From Bacillus sp. FJAT-26390 (GTDB lineage: Bacteria > Bacillota > Bacilli > Paenibacillales > Paenibacillaceae), in contig NZ_MAQX01000001.1 of NCBI RefSeq assembly GCF_001682865.1, positions 1,369,290 through 1,433,289 on the forward strand: 64,000 nt of DNA, in the 5' to 3' direction. The notes beneath the pieces are model-generated. The model was not told where the DNA came from. It was given only the letters and a program-made list of their open reading frames with translations, and made no database searches. Every line of letters begins with the position of its first letter. Positions within the stretch are counted from its first letter, which is position 1. Both the position numbers and the translations under genes were made by a program. Below, piece after piece: positions 1-8,450 of this stretch.

Positions 1-329
1 TGATCGATTGGAACTTCCGCTTTTGTTGCCACGCCGCCGCGAAGCGTTTCTACTGCCGCATACGCACGATCGCCGCCGCGAATCGATACGACGTTTGCGC
101 TGGTCGGAATCGGGCTTGACGGCAGCAGCTTCGTGCCGCATAACCGATTAATTAAAGTTGACTTGCCAGCCGAAAAATGTCCACAAAAAGCGACAGTAAG
201 CCGACCATCGGTCAGCTTACTGTTTAGCTCCTGTGCTTGCTTGGCATGTAATGTATCTCCTGCCGCTTCCATAAGGCTTGCTGCCTCGGATATAGCTCCC
301 GCTATGCTTTGCACCGTTATTTCTGTCAT
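1..329 (-). CDS. Dynamin-family GTPase, N-terminal part (runs off window)
   Basis: The first 109 codons of a gene that continues beyond base 1. It starts at ATG 329-327 behind AAGGAGAAGC. After a helical N-terminus the protein shows a P-loop GHFSAGKST (about residues 52-60), followed by a PTSANV segment (about residues 78-83) fitting the G2/switch I of bacterial dynamin-like proteins such as B. subtilis DynA. Proteins of this family bind membranes and hydrolyse GTP to help membrane fusion and repair. The rest of the GTPase and stalk lie outside, so single- or double-headed architecture cannot be told. The downstream end is not visible. The 90-residue gene and nth precede it on the same strand. 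Confidence 0.8.
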   Translation of the reverse strand, partial: MTEITVQSIAGAISEAASLMEAAGDTLHAKQAQELNSKLTDGRLTVAFCGHFSAGKSTLINRLCGTKLLPSSPIPTSANVVSIRGGDRAYAAVETLRGGVATKAEVPID

Positions 330-339
330 TTGCTTCTCC

Positions 340-612
340 TTAAACGGCTTGCTCTTCTTCAGACGGCAAACAAATTTCAAATACATTGCCGTGCTGCAAA
401 ATCATAATGTTGCGCTCTTTGTCTCTCATCACGACAACCTCAGGTTTTACGCGCATACGCTCGATGTATTGCTCAGGCACGTCGCCGGAGCCGCTAACTG
501 TAATTCCTTCAACGACTAGGTCTTCGTTCTCCTCTGGCGGAGACTCAAGCACCTGCTCGTAAATATCGGAAAAAAGCTCAAAATTGTTTGTGTAAACGGA
601 AATACAGTTCAT
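340..612 (-). CDS. Small conserved protein of unknown function (90 aa)
   Basis: A short acidic protein starting MNCISVYTNNFE and ending in a glutamate-rich tail. I do not recognise a domain. It has no signal peptide, membrane segment or cysteine pair. The ATG at 612 is preferred because AAGGA lies 8 bases upstream; two further in-frame ATGs at 621 and 618 overlap the stop of nth (ATGA), so nth and this gene are translationally coupled. It is followed after 10 bases by the dynamin-like gene. The alternation of short hydrophobic strands with charged residues suggests a small folded cytosolic protein; a role with the GTPase is only a guess from position. Confidence 0.6.
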   Translation of the reverse strand: MNCISVYTNNFELFSDIYEQVLESPPEENEDLVVEGITVSGSGDVPEQYIERMRVKPEVVVMRDKERNIMILQHGNVFEICLPSEEEQAV

Positions 613-617
613 TTTCA

Positions 618-1313
618 TCATCCTTCATTGGCTATTTTAGGTTTTATACTCTTATTTTTTGTTTTAAAACCTGGCTTCATACGTTGTTTTCCTTCTTTGC
701 ACAAATCAAGCAGCGGACAAATCGGGCACTGCGGGCTTTGCGCTTTGCAATGATAGCGGCCAAAGAAAATCAGCCTGTGGTGGGTTAAGGTCCACTCCTC
801 GCGCGGTACGAGCTTCATCAGCTTCTTCTCAACCTCTAGCACCGAGTCCGCTTCCTTTGCGAATCCCAGCCTCTTCGATACTCGATCCACATGCGTGTCA
901 ACGGCAATAGCTGGAACGCCAAAAGCATTGGACATGACGACGTTAGCCGTCTTTCGGCCTACGCCTGGAAGCTCGGTCAAGCCCTCATGGCTTTCGGGCA
1001 CTTCCCCGCCATATTTATCTATGACGATGCGGCATAGCTTTTGTATATTGGAAGCTTTGCTGCGAAACAAGCCGATGCGGCGAATGTCCTGCTCAAGCTC
1101 CTCCAGCGGTACGCTCAAATAATCCTCGGGACCCTTATATTTTTCAAATAAAGACACCGTCACTTTATTGACCGTTTCATCCGTGCATTGCGCCGACAGC
1201 AGCACGGCTATCGTAAGTTCGAACGGATTGCTGTGATTAAGCTCGCAGTGCGCATCTGGAAACATGTCCGCAATAATGTCCAGCACATGACGCATTTTTT
1301 GTTTCGCGGTCAT
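618..1313 (-). CDS. nth: Endonuclease III
   Basis: A bifunctional DNA glycosylase/AP lyase that removes oxidised pyrimidines in base excision repair. The 231-residue length is normal. The helix-hairpin-helix LPGVGRKTANVV (about residues 114-125) contains the catalytic lysine, the catalytic aspartate is in VDTHVDR (about 139-145), and the C-terminus has the four cysteines C-x6-C-x2-C-x5-C of the 4Fe-4S cluster (about residues 189-205). It overlaps the start region of the 90-residue gene. In B. subtilis nth follows dnaD; here a dnaD-like gene lies 20 kb away, so the pair is separated. Confidence 0.96.
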   Translation of the reverse strand: MTAKQKMRHVLDIIADMFPDAHCELNHSNPFELTIAVLLSAQCTDETVNKVTVSLFEKYKGPEDYLSVPLEELEQDIRRIGLFRSKASNIQKLCRIVIDKYGGEVPESHEGLTELPGVGRKTANVVMSNAFGVPAIAVDTHVDRVSKRLGFAKEADSVLEVEKKLMKLVPREEWTLTHHRLIFFGRYHCKAQSPQCPICPLLDLCKEGKQRMKPGFKTKNKSIKPKIANEG

Positions 1314-1396
1314 CGTCCTCTCCCCTAATCAAACACTATCGTTCAAAGTGTAGCGAAATTTGTCACGCTTCGCAACCGTAATCAAGCACATTCTAT

Positions 1397-1425
1397 AAAA
1401 AAACTGCCCATATGGGCAGTTTTTT
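1397..1425 (-). terminator. Intrinsic terminator after the SLH protein gene
   Basis: A near-perfect palindrome built on ACTGCCCATATGGGCAGT with A/T tracts on both sides, between the SLH gene and nth. On the minus strand it ends in a run of T, fitting a rho-independent terminator; the symmetric A run means it could also act in the other direction. Confidence 0.85.
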
Positions 1426-1476
1426 CACAAAAAATAAATATCTAGCGCTATTATCGCCACATTTTTAAGGATTTCG

Positions 1477-3957
1477 TTACTTGACGATGGCAACCGCGTT
1501 ATTTCTAAAGCTATAAATGGTAATCGCATCTCCAGCTTTAAATGCGGTAACCGCAGCTGCATTTCCGTTTATCAAATATTTGGTATTGCTGTTAACGTTA
1601 AAATAATTCCGGTTATCCGAATTGGAAGTAATTTCAGTCCACACTTGTCCGGAAAGAGCATTGTAGCTGGTGAATATGCGGCTCTCGCCAATCGCTGCCG
1701 TAATTTGCGTTTTAACGCCGTCAGGCTTCTGAACCTCTACATAATCACCAACGGCAAGCAGGCTTGTCGCATTGCCTTGATTTGACCCTTTAATGATGTT
1801 AAAGCCAGCATCGCTATTGTAAGCCAAAGTTTTTCCAGCAAGATCTACAATGGTTACGTTGGTAGCCGTAATCGATTGTACTTTTCCAAAAGTAACAGGA
1901 ACAACTCTAGCTGACATCGCTTGTTTGCCGATGTAGTTGACCGTGATTAATGAGCCGGGAGCGATTTGATCAATCGCCAGCTTAGCTCCTGCTTCGTTTA
2001 ACAGATCAGTACTGAGTACAGATAGATCAAATGCTGCTGTTGCTGCATTTTTAACACGGATCTTCTTATTGATCGTATCAAGTGAAACCACTTCGTATTG
2101 CGTGCTCGTATGCACTTTAATGCCGGCCACTCGGTCTTGGCTGCTGTTCAATTCCAGTGTAAGCAGATCTCCCGTTCTCAAATCGCTTAGGCTAGGTACG
2201 TTTATAGCTGAATGCTCCACGTATGGAGTGCTATAAGGTACTGCAATTGTAGCACCGCCGTCCAATTTAATCGTCATCATGCTGGAGCTTGCGTTCAAAG
2301 AAACCAAAGTACCAATATATCTTGTTACGAATTGCAGGGAGATAATTGAATTGCCAGTGTAGCTAATAATGATTTTACGGTTAGGCGTCAAATAGCTGTT
2401 TGCATTAGCCAATGAAATCGCGCCGCCGTTATATTCGATTTTTGTTTTATCCGTAAAATACAGCGCCTGAGCATTCCCGCCCGAAGCGTCCATCACGGTC
2501 AATAGCTTCTTGTCATAGACGAAGCTTGCAACCTGCGCGCCAGCGATCATTTTCACGTTCCGTTTCGCAACTTTAATTTTTGTTACTTGGTCCTTGTCAT
2601 TGTATGTAAGCTCAACTTGATCGGCTTCCTTAATCAGGTCGCCAACTGTAGCTCCAACCACCCCGTCAATTTCAACAATTACCGTATCAGCCATGAATTT
2701 AGATACGAGCGTAGAGTCCGTCATTATGGTAATGAGCTCGCCATCCGTACCATAGAACGTACCGCTTGCTGTTGTCGTCGAAGGCTGCGGTGCTGCGACA
2801 ATTTTAAGCGCCTGCGGCGTTTCGCGGAAAGAATCCTGCACAATGCTGATTTGGCTGTCACGTTTAATAGCGCTTAATGAGAGCGGATTGCCTTCCGTAT
2901 CAACTACGGCAACCGAGTCATTATAGAAGATCTCTACCGGCTTATTGTCAATCCAAACATATATTTTTTTCTCAGCCGCAATCAAGCGGTCAAGCGTGCC
3001 TGAAATCGTTTTGGTGTACTGCTTGTCGCCCTTCACTTCCACATATTTCGCTTTGCCGTCTTTGGCGATGACCGTTACATCACCGTACTCTAGCAATTGC
3101 TGCTTCGTAATCGGCGTTTCTTTATCATAATGGTAGAATAGCGTGTCCGCATCGATCGTATAGCTTGTTTCCTTCTTGTCGCTGTACAGCGTAAGCGAAG
3201 AATCCGTAATGCGTGATGCGATTCCATTCACTTGGCCCTCGTAAGCTACCGGATACAGCTTTTCTGCACGGCTGAACATCGTGGCAAGACTCGCACGGTT
3301 TACATTTGCTTTTGGATCAAATTTAACGGTAGTAACCCCTTTTACCAAATCAAGCTTCAAGGCCGCATTTACATAACCATTGTAGATCGTGCTAATTTGC
3401 GAAGCATCCGAAAACGTTGATACCGTGTTTTGCAAACGTGCCGCTTCTTCTTCCTGTTCGATCGCTCGAACGAGCAGCTTCGTTACCCATTCGCGAGTAG
3501 CCGGTTTTGTGCCCCATGCTACTTTGGTGTCCTTCGCAGCGAGCTCGAACTCTTCTTTTTGATCGAGTAGGCCTTCTTGGAATGCTAGAGTTACGTACGC
3601 CTTAAAGAAATTGCTTACAGCAAATGATGTCGGGAACCCGATAATGGCATTTTGATCCGCTTTCTTATCAAGTCCCGCAAAGCGCAGTGCCATAAGCACA
3701 GCTTCCTGCTGACTGACGTTTTCACTAGGACGGAACATAAAGGCGCCGCTTGTCGTTGTATTTCCTTCAATAATGCCCTGCAAAGCAAGCTTTGCTATAT
3801 GTTTTTCAGCCCAGTGGCCGCTGCTAACATCTTTAAAAGGAGTAGTTAGTGCAGCCGCAGCACTAATCTGTGAAGGAATAATTACACCGCTGCCAGCTAC
3901 CAGCGAGAAAGCCAGCGCTCCAACCAAAATCTTTTTACCTGCAAATTGCAATGTCAT
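1477..3957 (-). CDS. S-layer homology (SLH) domain surface protein
   Basis: An 826-residue exported protein. Residues 1-36 form a signal peptide ending in ISAAAA. Three SLH modules follow: FKDVSSGHWAEKHI (from about 41), a diverged second module (about 105-165), and FSDASQIS...FDPKANVNRASLATMFSRAEKL (about 180-232). SLH modules bind pyruvylated secondary cell-wall polymer and anchor the protein to the wall. The remaining 590 residues are a serial arrangement of beta-rich segments with repeated G-x-(I/V)-x-x-(I/L) and T(I/V)x(V/I)D patterns, without an enzyme motif I can recognise. ATG 3957 lies behind AGGAGG. It is a single-gene unit with a hairpin in its 5' leader and a terminator behind it. 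Confidence 0.88.
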   Translation of the reverse strand: MTLQFAGKKILVGALAFSLVAGSGVIIPSQISAAAALTTPFKDVSSGHWAEKHIAKLALQGIIEGNTTTSGAFMFRPSENVSQQEAVLMALRFAGLDKKADQNAIIGFPTSFAVSNFFKAYVTLAFQEGLLDQKEEFELAAKDTKVAWGTKPATREWVTKLLVRAIEQEEEAARLQNTVSTFSDASQISTIYNGYVNAALKLDLVKGVTTVKFDPKANVNRASLATMFSRAEKLYPVAYEGQVNGIASRITDSSLTLYSDKKETSYTIDADTLFYHYDKETPITKQQLLEYGDVTVIAKDGKAKYVEVKGDKQYTKTISGTLDRLIAAEKKIYVWIDNKPVEIFYNDSVAVVDTEGNPLSLSAIKRDSQISIVQDSFRETPQALKIVAAPQPSTTTASGTFYGTDGELITIMTDSTLVSKFMADTVIVEIDGVVGATVGDLIKEADQVELTYNDKDQVTKIKVAKRNVKMIAGAQVASFVYDKKLLTVMDASGGNAQALYFTDKTKIEYNGGAISLANANSYLTPNRKIIISYTGNSIISLQFVTRYIGTLVSLNASSSMMTIKLDGGATIAVPYSTPYVEHSAINVPSLSDLRTGDLLTLELNSSQDRVAGIKVHTSTQYEVVSLDTINKKIRVKNAATAAFDLSVLSTDLLNEAGAKLAIDQIAPGSLITVNYIGKQAMSARVVPVTFGKVQSITATNVTIVDLAGKTLAYNSDAGFNIIKGSNQGNATSLLAVGDYVEVQKPDGVKTQITAAIGESRIFTSYNALSGQVWTEITSNSDNRNYFNVNSNTKYLINGNAAAVTAFKAGDAITIYSFRNNAVAIVK

Positions 3958-3994
3958 AGATCATATTCCTCCTGAATGTTTATGATGATTCATG

Positions 3995-4039
3995 CAGAAA
4001 CGACTTCGCTATCCTTTTGCAAGGGCGGAGCCGTTTCTG
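3995..4039. repeat. Long imperfect palindrome in the leader of the SLH gene
   Basis: CAGAAACG at 3995-4002 pairs with CGTTTCTG at 4032-4039, and the pairing continues inward through ACTTCGC/GCGGAGC and CCTT/AAGG to a TTGC loop, giving about 19 pairs with a few mismatches. It lies in the 5' untranslated part of the SLH gene, 38 bases before the start. There is no T run, so it is not a simple terminator. It could be a dispersed palindromic repeat or an mRNA-stability element. Confidence 0.55.
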
Positions 4040-4085
4040 AAATACCTATAAGCAGCAGAATAATCTGCTTTTGAGCCTTTAAAGC

Positions 4086-4640
4086 TTATTGATTGCTTGC
4101 AGTTTCTCTCTTCATGGGATGCTCTAGTTCAAGATGTCCCATTAGCGTTTCGATCTTCTCGCCATCAACTAACAGCTGAATGGCTTGTACAAAATCAAAT
4201 TGGAACAATGTTTTTTGAAGAGTTTCCAGCACCAGCTGTTCGCCAGGCGCGCCGAGGCGTGCCTCATCCGGCAAATGAATATCGAGCGTAACAAGTCCAT
4301 CTGCTAGTTCTACGGATTTGATTTCAATTGGTTTCCATAAAACCAATACGTTCTCGCCAGCATCTTTCTGCAATTCGGCAAGTGCGGCTTTTACTAAATC
4401 AGCATCCGTTTCATACGTTAACTTAACGGTATGCTCGACTGTTTCAGTTAGCTCGTCATCGGTTAAATAAATCGTAGTGTCTCGCTCGTTTAATACCGGT
4501 GTAGGCTCTGGAGAAGGCGACGCCGTTGGAGCAATCGTACTACCTGGGTTGTTTTCTGGCTTTTCCTGTACACCACAGCCTACAATCGCAGCAGATAAAA
4601 TGATGACAGCAAGCAGCCCGCGTGCTTTGAATGTTTTCAT
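4086..4640 (-). CDS. GerMN-domain lipoprotein
   Basis: A 184-residue lipoprotein. The N-terminus (MKTFKARGLLAVIILSAA) is a lipoprotein signal with lipobox IVGC, followed by a Pro/Thr/Ser linker (PTASPSPEPTP) and a C-terminal GerMN-type domain (about residues 55-170), with the Y-x-T-D-D-E-L-T start and the later DIHLPDEARLGAPGEQLVLETL segment. GerMN domains occur in spore germination protein GerM and in wall-associated proteins of sporulating bacteria. The ATG at 4640 is chosen because AGGTG lies 10 bases upstream. It follows the amidase gene by 19 bases and is probably in the same operon, suggesting a joint role in cell-wall or spore-coat peptidoglycan processing. Confidence 0.8.
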   Translation of the reverse strand: MKTFKARGLLAVIILSAAIVGCGVQEKPENNPGSTIAPTASPSPEPTPVLNERDTTIYLTDDELTETVEHTVKLTYETDADLVKAALAELQKDAGENVLVLWKPIEIKSVELADGLVTLDIHLPDEARLGAPGEQLVLETLQKTLFQFDFVQAIQLLVDGEKIETLMGHLELEHPMKRETASNQ

Positions 4641-4659
4641 TACACTGAACACCTGCTTT

Positions 4660-6087
4660 CTATTTTACTTTCAAGTATTCCTTAATCCCTGCTACTAGCT
4701 CTGCAGCGATACGGCTCTGTGCTGCGTCGTCAAAAAGGATTTTTGCATCGGAGGTGTTTGATAGAAAGCCTGCTTCAACTAATACGGCTGGCATCGTCGT
4801 TTGCTTGATCACTTTATAAGCTTCTTTTTTGACTCCGCGGTCTTTAATGCCTGTTCCCGCAATCAAATGCTTATGCATGATATTTGCAAACGCTTTGCTG
4901 TTGTCCCGGTAATAGTAGGTTTCGGCACCGGATGCTGTACTTCCTCCGCTATTGGCATGAATGGACAAAAACAAATCGGCCTTAAGGTTCTCTGCAAACT
5001 TAATGCGATCGTCTAAGGATGGATAGGTATCGCCCGTTCTCGTAAAATGAACCCTTATTTTTTTTTCTTTTTCAAGCAGCGTTTTCATTTTCAATCCAAC
5101 ATTAAGATTAAATTCTTTTTCCCATTTGTTCAGGACGCTTTTTGCGCCAGGGTCTGAGCCGCCGTGCCCAGGATCGATTACGACGTCAAACACGTCATTC
5201 GATGCCGGCGGGTTTACAGGGTCGATAATAATTGGCGGATCAACTGGAGCGTTTGGATCGGCAGGAACATCTGCAAGCGCCATAAAGCTCAGCTGGATCT
5301 TGCCCAGGTCCTCCGTCAGCACATAACCCGTATTATCCGCGATTTCAATAACCAAACGTGCTGTTTCTGGCGTTTTTGAAAACAAGGAATAACGGATCTT
5401 TTGCAAATAAGTGCTGTCTGTTACATTAACCTCGATTTGGCCGCTAAGAAGCTGGGTGGTCAAGTCCGTAGAATATGCGGTATTCGGAAAATCAAATACG
5501 ACACGTTTCGGATTTTCGAGCAGCAACGGCTTGTTCGCTTTGACGGCGCCTTCATAATTGACCGTCAAGCTGCTGTTGCCGTCATAATAGACCTGCGTGA
5601 TCCAGCCTTTCGTTGTTTGGTCTGGCACAGTCGGAACTGAAGGATCCTTCGACTGCTCGTACATATGTACTTCCTTCTCGGTGGCCTTCCACTCAAAATT
5701 AAGGCCAAACTGCTCGCCTATAAATCGAAGTGGAACTAACGTCGTACCTTTGATGATAGCTGCTGTGGTATCCATTTGTACCACTTGGTCATTTACCATC
5801 GCCATTTTGTCATTTAATTTAATCTTGATGACATCAGTGCCATGATTGACCGTCGCTGTTTTGGTCGCATTATCCCAATCGATTTGGTAGCCTAAGCCCT
5901 CTGATACCGTCCGCACTGGCACAACAGTCGAATTGTTGATGATTTGCGGATTGACATCAGTTTTTAACAGCTGACCATTCAAAAAAAGCTTTGGGACGAC
6001 CTCTGCTGCCGATGCAGCTTGTCCAACAGTGGCGAACATCGCAAAAAAGACCGACATTAACAACAACATGGATACAAATTTCTTCAT
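4660..6087 (-). CDS. N-acetylmuramoyl-L-alanine amidase with copper-amine-oxidase-like N-domain
   Basis: A 475-residue secreted enzyme that cuts the bond between MurNAc and the stem peptide. Signal peptide about 1-28; a copper amine oxidase N-terminal-like repeat unit (LFLNGQLL...PVRTVSEGLGYQIDWD...PLRFIGEQFGLNFEW, about 33-140), common in Paenibacillus wall proteins; an AMIN-type beta domain (about 160-280); a proline/aspartate linker; and an Amidase_3 catalytic domain from about 297. The zinc ligands are visible: H in DPGHGGSDPG, E in WEKEFNLNV, H in LFLSIHANSG, and the catalytic E in VLVEAGFLSN. GAGGTGGGAA precedes the ATG. It is followed by the GerMN lipoprotein. Confidence 0.93.
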   Translation of the reverse strand: MKKFVSMLLLMSVFFAMFATVGQAASAAEVVPKLFLNGQLLKTDVNPQIINNSTVVPVRTVSEGLGYQIDWDNATKTATVNHGTDVIKIKLNDKMAMVNDQVVQMDTTAAIIKGTTLVPLRFIGEQFGLNFEWKATEKEVHMYEQSKDPSVPTVPDQTTKGWITQVYYDGNSSLTVNYEGAVKANKPLLLENPKRVVFDFPNTAYSTDLTTQLLSGQIEVNVTDSTYLQKIRYSLFSKTPETARLVIEIADNTGYVLTEDLGKIQLSFMALADVPADPNAPVDPPIIIDPVNPPASNDVFDVVIDPGHGGSDPGAKSVLNKWEKEFNLNVGLKMKTLLEKEKKIRVHFTRTGDTYPSLDDRIKFAENLKADLFLSIHANSGGSTASGAETYYYRDNSKAFANIMHKHLIAGTGIKDRGVKKEAYKVIKQTTMPAVLVEAGFLSNTSDAKILFDDAAQSRIAAELVAGIKEYLKVK

Positions 6088-6192
6088 TTCCCACCTCGAT
6101 GACTGAAATTGCCCGCATCGAATGAGTGCATTCGACTTTTACAGACTAAATATTAGACGCAGCTTGTCAGAAAAAGTTGCGTATAAAGGAAA

Positions 6193-6233
6193 AAAGAGGA
6201 CGATTCCCCCATAACGGTCGAATCGTCCTCTTT
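6193..6233 (-). terminator. Intrinsic terminator of leuCD
   Basis: AAAGAGGACGATT at 6193 pairs with AATCGTCCTCTTT at the other end across a short loop; on the minus strand it is followed by T residues. It lies 12 bases after the leuD stop. Confidence 0.9.
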
Positions 6234-6244
6234 GCTTCAATAAA

Positions 6245-6844
6245 TTAGCCAAGACGAGCGGCGTGCTTTTGCTCGTATGCTGTAATTTTGTCTTCATGCT
6301 GAAGAGTCAAGCCGATATCATCAAGCCCTTGCAGCAAAAATTGACGACGGTGCTCATCAAGGTCAAATGCGATCGTTAAGCCATGCTCATCGGAGAGCTG
6401 CTTGTTTTCCAAATCAACGTTAAGCTTGTAGCCTTCGTGCTTCGCTGTGCGCTGGAAGATCTCTTCCACTTGCTCTTCGCTGAGCTTGATTGGCAGGATG
6501 CCGTTTTTAAAACAGTTATTGTAGAAAATGTCCGCATAAGACGGAGCGATAATTACTTTGTAGCCGTAGTCAAGAATGGCCCAAGGCGCGTGCTCACGGG
6601 ATGATCCGCAGCCGAAGTTTGCACGGGATACAAGGACAGAAGCGCCCTCGTAGCGTGGTTTGTTCGGTTCGAACTCAGCGTTCACATCACCGTTCTCGTG
6701 AAAGCGCCATTCAAAAAATAGGAATTGGCCAAAGCCGCTGCGCTCAATGCGCTTCAAGAATTGTTTAGGTATGATTGCATCAGTGTCGACATTGACCCGG
6801 TCGACCGGGGCGACGATGCCTGTAAGTTGTTTAAACGGTTCCAT
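6245..6844 (-). CDS. leuD: 3-isopropylmalate dehydratase, small subunit
   Basis: The 199-residue small subunit of isopropylmalate isomerase, which converts 2- to 3-isopropylmalate in leucine synthesis. Family signatures are visible: the N-terminal VDTDAIIPKQFLKRI, FGCGSSREHAPWAILDYGYKVIIAPSYADIFYNNCFKNGILPI around residues 75-120, and a C-terminal swivel-domain end. It follows leuC by 28 bases with its own ribosome site and ends in a strong terminator, so leuC and leuD form a two-gene operon. No other leu genes are present in the window. Confidence 0.96.
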   Translation of the reverse strand: MEPFKQLTGIVAPVDRVNVDTDAIIPKQFLKRIERSGFGQFLFFEWRFHENGDVNAEFEPNKPRYEGASVLVSRANFGCGSSREHAPWAILDYGYKVIIAPSYADIFYNNCFKNGILPIKLSEEQVEEIFQRTAKHEGYKLNVDLENKQLSDEHGLTIAFDLDEHRRQFLLQGLDDIGLTLQHEDKITAYEQKHAARLG

Positions 6845-6872
6845 ATCGGTGGTACCCCTCTCTCGCGTTCAA

Positions 6873-8288
6873 TTAGTTCAACACTTCGGATTTAATTTCC
6901 CAATCGCGTACGTCTGTGAAATGGCCTTTAATCGCTGCAGCAACCGCCATAGCAGGCGAAACAAGGTGAGTACGTCCGCCGCGGCCTTGGCGGCCTTCGA
7001 AGTTACGGTTGGAAGTCGATGCGCAGCGCTCGCCCGGTTTCAATACGTCCGGGTTCATCGCAAGGCACATGGAGCAGCCAGCGTCACGCCATTCAAAACC
7101 AGCTTCTGAGAAAATTTTGTCCAAGCCCTCTTTCTCGGCTTGAATTTTTACGCGGCCTGAGCCTGGAACGACGATTGCCGTTACGCGGTCGCTTACTTTG
7201 TAGCCTCTAGCGATTTCAGCGGCTGCTCGCAAATCTTCAATACGGCCGTTCGTGCATGAACCGATAAACACATAATCGATTGCGATTTCGTTCATAGGCG
7301 TACCTGGTTTCAAATCCATGTACTCAAGAGCAGCTTCAGCAGCTTTGCGCTCATTCTCTGTTGGAAGATCAGCAGGGAATGGAACTTTAGCTGTAATGTT
7401 AGTTCCCATACCCGGGCTAGTACCCCAAGTTACTTGCGGGATCAACGCATCAACGTCAAAGTGAACGACTGTGTCGTACTCTGCGCCTTCGTCAGTTGTT
7501 AGCTGTTTCCAAGCTTCAACCGCTTCGTCATAGTTTGCAGGCGCATATTGACGGCCGCGAAGATATTCAAAAGTAGTTTCGTCTGGTGCGATCAGGCCTG
7601 CGCGAGCGCCCGCTTCGATGGACATGTTGCAAACGGTCATACGCTCTTCCATCGTCAAGCTAGTGATAGCCTCGCCAGTAAACTCAATGACGTAGCCTGT
7701 TGCAAAATCCGTGCCGTATTGCGCGATAACGCCAAGAATCAAGTCCTTCGCCGTTACGCCTGGCTTGCGAGTGCCGTTGAAGCGAACCTCAAGCGTTTTC
7801 GCTTTCGATTGCTGCAAGCATTGCGTAGCCATTACGTGCTCAACCTCGCTCGTACCGATACCAAACGCCAAAGCGCCGAAAGCACCGTGAGTAGAAGTAT
7901 GGCTGTCGCCGCAAACGATCGTTTTGCCCGGGTGTGTAAGCCCGAGCTCAGGGCCCATAACGTGCACGACGCCTTGGTCGATGCTGTCAAGATCAAACAA
8001 CGTTACGCCAAAATCTTTACAGTTTTGCGTAAGCGTGTCGATCTGCTGCTTCGAGATCGGATCTGTAATGTTGAAGCGGTCCTTCGTTGGTACGTTATGA
8101 TCCATCGTAGCGAAAGTAAGGTCCGGGCGGCGTACTTTGCGTCCAGATAGGCGCAGGCCTTCAAACGCTTGCGGCGACGTTACTTCGTGAACGAGCTGCA
8201 AGTCGATATAAATAACGCTTGGCTTTCCTTCTTCTTGATGAATGACGTGATTATCCCAAATCTTCTCAAACATTGTCTTTTTCGTCAT
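6873..8288 (-). CDS. leuC: 3-isopropylmalate dehydratase, large subunit
   Basis: The 471-residue aconitase-type subunit that carries the 4Fe-4S cluster. Seen: [30 protein letters not shown] near residue 130, and the cluster cysteines in FIGSCTNGR and [10 protein letters not shown]. The ATG at 8288 has GGGGTGA just upstream and is preferred over a GTG three codons earlier, which overlaps that ribosome site. A promoter (TTGGAT, 18-base spacer, TATAGT) lies about 50 bases upstream, next to a candidate LysR box shared with the divergent regulator. Confidence 0.96.
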   Translation of the reverse strand: MTKKTMFEKIWDNHVIHQEEGKPSVIYIDLQLVHEVTSPQAFEGLRLSGRKVRRPDLTFATMDHNVPTKDRFNITDPISKQQIDTLTQNCKDFGVTLFDLDSIDQGVVHVMGPELGLTHPGKTIVCGDSHTSTHGAFGALAFGIGTSEVEHVMATQCLQQSKAKTLEVRFNGTRKPGVTAKDLILGVIAQYGTDFATGYVIEFTGEAITSLTMEERMTVCNMSIEAGARAGLIAPDETTFEYLRGRQYAPANYDEAVEAWKQLTTDEGAEYDTVVHFDVDALIPQVTWGTSPGMGTNITAKVPFPADLPTENERKAAEAALEYMDLKPGTPMNEIAIDYVFIGSCTNGRIEDLRAAAEIARGYKVSDRVTAIVVPGSGRVKIQAEKEGLDKIFSEAGFEWRDAGCSMCLAMNPDVLKPGERCASTSNRNFEGRQGRGGRTHLVSPAMAVAAAIKGHFTDVRDWEIKSEVLN

Positions 8289-8339
8289 TATATTCACCCC
8301 ATCGTTTCATTAAATCTTCTGCTTTTCTTAACTGAACCT

Positions 8340-8369
8340 ACTATAGCATTTCTTTCTTCATTGATCCAA
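8340..8369 (-). promoter_or_regulatory. Promoter of leuCD
   Basis: On the minus strand TTGGAT (8369-8364) and TATAGT (8345-8340) are separated by 18 bases, a fair sigma-A promoter. The inferred start point is about 45 bases upstream of leuC. Confidence 0.55.
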
Positions 8370-8379
8370 GATATAATAT

Positions 8380-8394
8380 CTATAACGGCTATAG
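8380..8394. promoter_or_regulatory. Candidate LysR-type binding box
   Basis: CTATAACGGCTATAG is a 15-bp interrupted dyad (CTATA-N5-TATAG) that obeys the T-N11-A rule of LysR-type regulators. It lies between leuC and the divergent regulator gene, about 55 bases upstream of the inferred leuCD start, the usual position for an activating site. Confidence 0.5.
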
Positions 8395-8450
8395 GTAATA
8401 ACTATAATGGAAGTTTCATTGATCCCGGTCCGCATAGAAAGGAAATGGAT

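Noticed and set aside
7548-8150. A 200-codon open frame on the plus strand inside leuC
   Set aside because: It lies wholly antisense to leuC, has no ribosome site, and its translation is Arg/Ala-rich low-quality sequence without a domain.
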